Shown: positions 60,813 through 64,000 of the stretch, piece after piece
How positions within the stretch are numbered: the stretch's first letter is position 1
Layout of the letters: every line of letters begins with the position of its first letter
Origin: Pseudodesulfovibrio alkaliphilus
Lineage (GTDB): Bacteria > Desulfobacterota > Desulfovibrionia > Desulfovibrionales > Desulfovibrionaceae
Direction: 5' to 3'
NCBI RefSeq assembly: GCF_009729555.1
Contig: NZ_WODC01000004.1
Location: 124,001 to 188,000 of the forward strand
Length of the DNA: 64,000 nt
Made by a program: the position numbers and the translations under genes
The notes under the pieces: model-generated
Told to the model about the DNA's origin: nothing
The model's input: the letters and a program-made list of their open reading frames with translations, nothing else
Databases searched by the model: none

Positions 60813-62042
60813 TTACAGGTATTGGTTTCGCCAGTCTACATTCGCAATAAGTATTGGCTCTGGCAGCACAATCTCATTGGGCAGTGCAGAATAACTGATG
60901 GCATCGCCAACTTCGTCGCTTAAACGAATTCTCCCATTAGAGAACACGCGCAACTTTCCTGCATCATATAACCTATGAATATCGATGCGGAGGCAAAAGC
61001 CATTACCAACTTCATCCTTACCTCCATGGCCAACAGGAATTATATGCGCCGCTTCAAGCACGTTTGGGATCGTCTCGCCTGTCAATAAACAGTGACCTTG
61101 TGCCGCGCCCAAAACATCCCGACGGAATTTCCACTGCCCAGGGCGTGCCATTGCTTGCATCGTCACTCTTTTCCTTTCTATCAGCACAGGGAAAACCGAG
61201 GCACGGGATGCTGCAATCTCATCTTCAACTTTGTCGTCGTCTTCTAAGAAAGAACCCCGGGTCTCAATCTCGACAACATCATATAGTAATTCATCAAGGA
61301 CAAATCGCTGGTCATATGTGTTCTGAGCGGGAGTAACTCTACAAATGTCAAAATTCTCAAGGAATAATAAAAATTCCCTCGCCAAGCGTTTGTCGTTCGC
61401 AGCAGGGGCACAGTCTGGCCAACCTGCCATATTTAGGCCATGGCGAAATCGATAAACATTATGTGCGATCACCCCAACAGACTCCTTGGCCCCTGCGAGT
61501 GGAATCACTATCTTAATCAATTCATTTGGGGTTAAGTATGCCTCTGTGAGCCCTCGTGAGTTTCCCAAGGTGCTCATTGTCGCAAGAATCAACTCAAAGG
61601 GCTTAATCCGAAGATCAACGTCTCTCCATTTACTGATCTCGTCTTGGGTGTATGTCCTTGGGTTTGGCAACACGGTGTTGCGAATCATTAGTGCCGCAAA
61701 TTCGTCATGGGTTATCACGCCGCTTGCAACCCTTTGTCCAAGGTTTGTTAACCGGATTTCTCCCGGGACTAGTTCAAGCAGCCCAGTTCCTCTCCAGTAT
61801 TGCCCAGAATTGCGAAAAATGTTGCGGTCGGGATCTCTTGCCAAGGAGACAGTCGTACCCGTTTCTTCTTTAACCTGCTGCAGTCTATTTCGAAGGCTTC
61901 TCGAACTGTATGCTTCCCCTTCATGCTGCTGAAGAGCCCGGAGCACACCAAGAAAGACAGGGGCTTTGAGGAGGCCTTCTGTCGGTTGTACGCTTAACCA
62001 TCTCCACTTGTAAGTATCAAACGGCTTGATCGGGGGAATCAT
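60813..62042 (-). CDS. HNH endonuclease (putative restriction enzyme)
   Basis: A 409-residue protein. The C-terminal ~90 residues form an HNH nuclease of the HNH_2 type: CLLTGETIPNVLEAAHIIPVGHGGKDEVGNGFCLRIDIHRLYDAG, with the metal-site histidines and asparagine in place. The N-terminal ~310 residues are predicted helical and probably bind DNA, with no recognised domain. It overlaps the C5-methyltransferase gene by ATGA, as restriction enzyme genes often do with their partner methylases. I infer a type II restriction role; the specificity is unknown. Confidence 0.82.
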   Translation of the reverse strand: MIPPIKPFDTYKWRWLSVQPTEGLLKAPVFLGVLRALQQHEGEAYSSRSLRNRLQQVKEETGTTVSLARDPDRNIFRNSGQYWRGTGLLELVPGEIRLTNLGQRVASGVITHDEFAALMIRNTVLPNPRTYTQDEISKWRDVDLRIKPFELILATMSTLGNSRGLTEAYLTPNELIKIVIPLAGAKESVGVIAHNVYRFRHGLNMAGWPDCAPAANDKRLAREFLLFLENFDICRVTPAQNTYDQRFVLDELLYDVVEIETRGSFLEDDDKVEDEIAASRASVFPVLIERKRVTMQAMARPGQWKFRRDVLGAAQGHCLLTGETIPNVLEAAHIIPVGHGGKDEVGNGFCLRIDIHRLYDAGKLRVFSNGRIRLSDEVGDAISYSALPNEIVLPEPILIANVDWRNQYL

Positions 62043-63007
62043 ACTGCCTCAGCAATTCTTACGCGTGACTTTTCCTCAACAGCGTTGAGCATCCGACCTA
62101 TCGCTTGCCCTAATTTTGGCGGGACTGCGTTAGCAATTTGCCTGTAGGCGGATGTCCTGGTTCCTTCAAACACAAAGTCATCCGGAAAGGACTGAACGGT
62201 AGCAAGTTCCCTTGCAGACATCCGTCTATGATTATTAGGATGATGTAGTACAACAACCCCACCCTTGTCATCTCCTCTTCCAGTCACTGTGGGAGCAGGT
62301 TGGTTGGGGTCAATATACCTATGTCCCAAATGTCCATTAAATCTCAATTTGTACTTTGAGTAATCGTGGTTTGGTATGTCAGGGGCATCGTCAGGTTCCG
62401 GGTAATGCGCTAAAGCCTCCCCTACGGTTACCCAGGGCAATAGTTGTCCAAGTGATCCCTTACCAGGCTCAACGTGTGTTGGCTTTGGCGGAAAGGGGAC
62501 CTCCTCCACGAAAATATCCTCCCTAACACCTAACATCACGAATCTCATGCGCTTTTGTGGAACGCCAAAGTCCGCAGAGTTCAGGACCTTCCAATACGTT
62601 TTGTACCCCGTAGACCTGAAGTCTCCAATAATACGCTTAAGCACTTCTCCCTTCCCCAAGGAAACAATGCCTTTCACATTCTCCGCGATAAAGAAACGGG
62701 GGCGCTTATCGCGAATAACTCGCACCATTTCTCGATAAAGTTTGTTTCGTTTATCGCCGGTTGTCCTGTTCCAGTTCGCCACGGAAAATCCCTGGCAAGG
62801 GAATCCACCAACAACAACATCTCCGTCTGGAATATCTGATGAAGATATATTGTAAATGTCTTTAACATCAACATGGTTGCCAATGTTCCGCCTGTATGTC
62901 GCTACAGCATCTTCATAGATGTCGTTAGCCCACACAATTCGGTGCCCAGCCTGTATCAAACCAAGATCGAGGCCTCCTGCGCCGCTAAACAGAGATATGA
63001 CGTCCAT
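62039..63007 (-). CDS. C5-cytosine DNA methyltransferase (Dcm-like), second copy in operon
   Basis: A 322-residue m5C methyltransferase. Motif I SLFSGAGGLDLGL, motif IV GGFPCQGFSVAN with the catalytic Cys, motif VI FIAENVKGI, motif VIII QKRMRFVMLG and motifs IX-X RELATVQSFPDDF and AYRQIANAVPPKLG are all visible. It methylates cytosine at C5 in a specific site. It starts one base into the upstream methyltransferase stop (TAATG) and overlaps the HNH gene (ATGA). Confidence 0.94.
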   Translation of the reverse strand: MDVISLFSGAGGLDLGLIQAGHRIVWANDIYEDAVATYRRNIGNHVDVKDIYNISSSDIPDGDVVVGGFPCQGFSVANWNRTTGDKRNKLYREMVRVIRDKRPRFFIAENVKGIVSLGKGEVLKRIIGDFRSTGYKTYWKVLNSADFGVPQKRMRFVMLGVREDIFVEEVPFPPKPTHVEPGKGSLGQLLPWVTVGEALAHYPEPDDAPDIPNHDYSKYKLRFNGHLGHRYIDPNQPAPTVTGRGDDKGGVVVLHHPNNHRRMSARELATVQSFPDDFVFEGTRTSAYRQIANAVPPKLGQAIGRMLNAVEEKSRVRIAEAV

Positions 63008-63951
63008 TACGCGGCCCTCCTAAGTATAGACAATTGCTGCAATTGATTGCCAAGATGGCGAGCGAACAAGACAGGGACGGCGTTGCCCACTTGTCGATAA
63101 CAAGAATTCAACTTTCCGCAAAAATGAAAGTCCAAAGGAAATGTTTGTATCAAAGCCTGTTCGCGTACAGACATACGTCTGTGATTTCGGGGATGTTGGA
63201 TTGCACAGACCCCCCCTTTTCCATTTCCGCGAGCCAAAATAGTAGGGGAAGGCTTATCTGGGTCGGTGATTCTGTGTCCTGTAAAGTTGCGGTTCGTCAC
63301 TTTATATTGGGAACATATGTGGTTTAGCAGGTTGTGATGTGATTCAGGCTCTGGGATTTCAGCCAAGACCTCATTAATAGTTACCCAACGGGGTAAACCA
63401 TCAGCCCCAGTTTTTGCATGCGTTGGTGTTGGGTACACATAGTCTAAACTTATAGGCAAATCAGCCCTTGTCCCTGCGATAATAACTCTCTGCCGAGTCT
63501 GTGGGACACCATAGTTTGCCGTGTTAAATAGTTTTTTCTGGACCCGGAAACCCGCATCGGTAAAGTCTTTCTCTATGCGATTAATCGCATTACCTTTTGC
63601 AAGGCTCAATATCCCCCGCACGTTTTCTGCTAAAAACCATTTTGGCTGTTTTTCTTTAACGATTCTAAGAAATTCTAAGTAAAGTCGATTCCGATCATCT
63701 TCTTCAAAGCGAAGAAGGTTGGCCTGAGAGAAGCCTTGGCATGGAAATCCTCCAACAACGACATCCGCATTTGGGATTTGTTTCGTGGGGATATTTTCGA
63801 TTGGCCCTAAGACGATATGATCGCCAATATTCTTCCTATAAGTTTTGACACAATCTGGATCGAAGTCGTTAGCCCACACAATTCGGTGCCCAGCCTGCAT
63901 CAAGCCAAGGTCCAGACCTCCTGCGCCGCTAAACAGAGAGACGATTTTCAT
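63007..63951 (-). CDS. C5-cytosine DNA methyltransferase (Dcm-like), first copy in operon
   Basis: A 314-residue m5C methyltransferase. Motif I SLFSGAGGLDLGL, catalytic GGFPCQGFSQAN, FLAENVRGI, QTRQRVIIAG and ALIQTFPLDF with QVGNAVPVLFA. It shares the same order as the adjacent copy, and the first ~60 nucleotides or so of the two genes are nearly identical. Two m5C enzymes in one operon usually mean an asymmetric recognition site in which each strand needs its own methylase. First gene of the island operon; the promoter should lie at or beyond the right edge of the window. Confidence 0.94.
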   Translation of the reverse strand: MKIVSLFSGAGGLDLGLMQAGHRIVWANDFDPDCVKTYRKNIGDHIVLGPIENIPTKQIPNADVVVGGFPCQGFSQANLLRFEEDDRNRLYLEFLRIVKEKQPKWFLAENVRGILSLAKGNAINRIEKDFTDAGFRVQKKLFNTANYGVPQTRQRVIIAGTRADLPISLDYVYPTPTHAKTGADGLPRWVTINEVLAEIPEPESHHNLLNHICSQYKVTNRNFTGHRITDPDKPSPTILARGNGKGGVCAIQHPRNHRRMSVREQALIQTFPLDFHFCGKLNSCYRQVGNAVPVLFARHLGNQLQQLSILRRAA

Positions 63952-64000
63952 TTAATACCTATAAACCTAGATGGTTGATATGCCTTGTTGCCTCAGGGGA
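63952..64000 (-). promoter_or_regulatory. Upstream leader of the R-M operon (truncated)
   Basis: The final 49 bases are AT-rich and lie immediately upstream of the first methyltransferase. They may contain part of its promoter, but the window ends before it can be judged. Confidence 0.3.

Overview
The window is about 64 kb of mostly high-GC bacterial chromosome. Gene content points to a free-living anaerobic or microaerophilic Gram-negative: rubrerythrin, 2-Cys peroxiredoxin, methyl-accepting chemotaxis protein, CheD, HDOD protein, DUF3568 lipoprotein, AMIN-domain amidase and MsbA-type flippase. The style is that of Desulfovibrionales (Desulfovibrio/Pseudodesulfovibrio). That placement is inferred from gene repertoire; there is no rRNA or tRNA gene here to test it. 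I saw no CRISPR array, prophage or insertion sequence.

Layout. (1) 1-4052, minus strand: the start of a HIT-family gene, then a compact three-gene set (acetyltransferase, aminotransferase, membrane 4,6-dehydratase) matching the PglD/PglE/PglF steps to UDP-diacetylbacillosamine. (2) 4283-15086: housekeeping genes fabD, aroE, a secreted cyclophilin, an HDOD-CheD pair, an MsbA-like exporter, a phosphoesterase, a cell-wall amidase, a radical SAM protein and galE. (3) 15607-37440: a large surface-glycan region. A run of 14 closely packed or overlapping minus-strand genes (33341 down to 18026) encodes a dehydrogenase-acetyltransferase fusion, a radical SAM enzyme, a DegT aminotransferase, an AsnB-type amidotransferase, an acetyltransferase, a WbpG/HisH2/HisF2 set that installs acetamidino groups, a sulfotransferase-like protein, a polytopic membrane protein, a NeuA-type cytidylyltransferase and three poorly known proteins. 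Divergent or flanking glycosyltransferases are at 17182, 33592 and 35755. A decayed relative of one of the poorly known genes lies at 36966-37440. (4) 37494-60476: mixed core and accessory genes, including nadE, a geranylgeranyl-reductase-like flavoprotein, peroxiredoxin, an M16C protease, a chemoreceptor, endonuclease IV, a PC4-like protein, an RRM protein, LysE, two small regulator modules, YifB/ComM, a periplasmic protein/lipoprotein pair, a MerR-like protein, a LysR regulator and rubrerythrin. (5) 60690-64000: a lower-GC island with two overlapping C5-cytosine methyltransferases and an HNH endonuclease, in one minus-strand operon.

How the parts fit together. The glycan region reads as a pathway for an unusual 2,3-diamino (probably acetamidino) uronic acid plus a CMP-activated sugar. 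Glycosyltransferases, an acyl-esterase-like protein and a sulfotransferase-like protein then assemble or decorate the product. The bacillosamine set may supply the priming sugar for the same or another glycan. The most distinctive parts are the uncharacterised block at 18026-21361 and its decayed copy, the restriction-modification island, and two small regulator genes with clear inverted repeats in their leaders.
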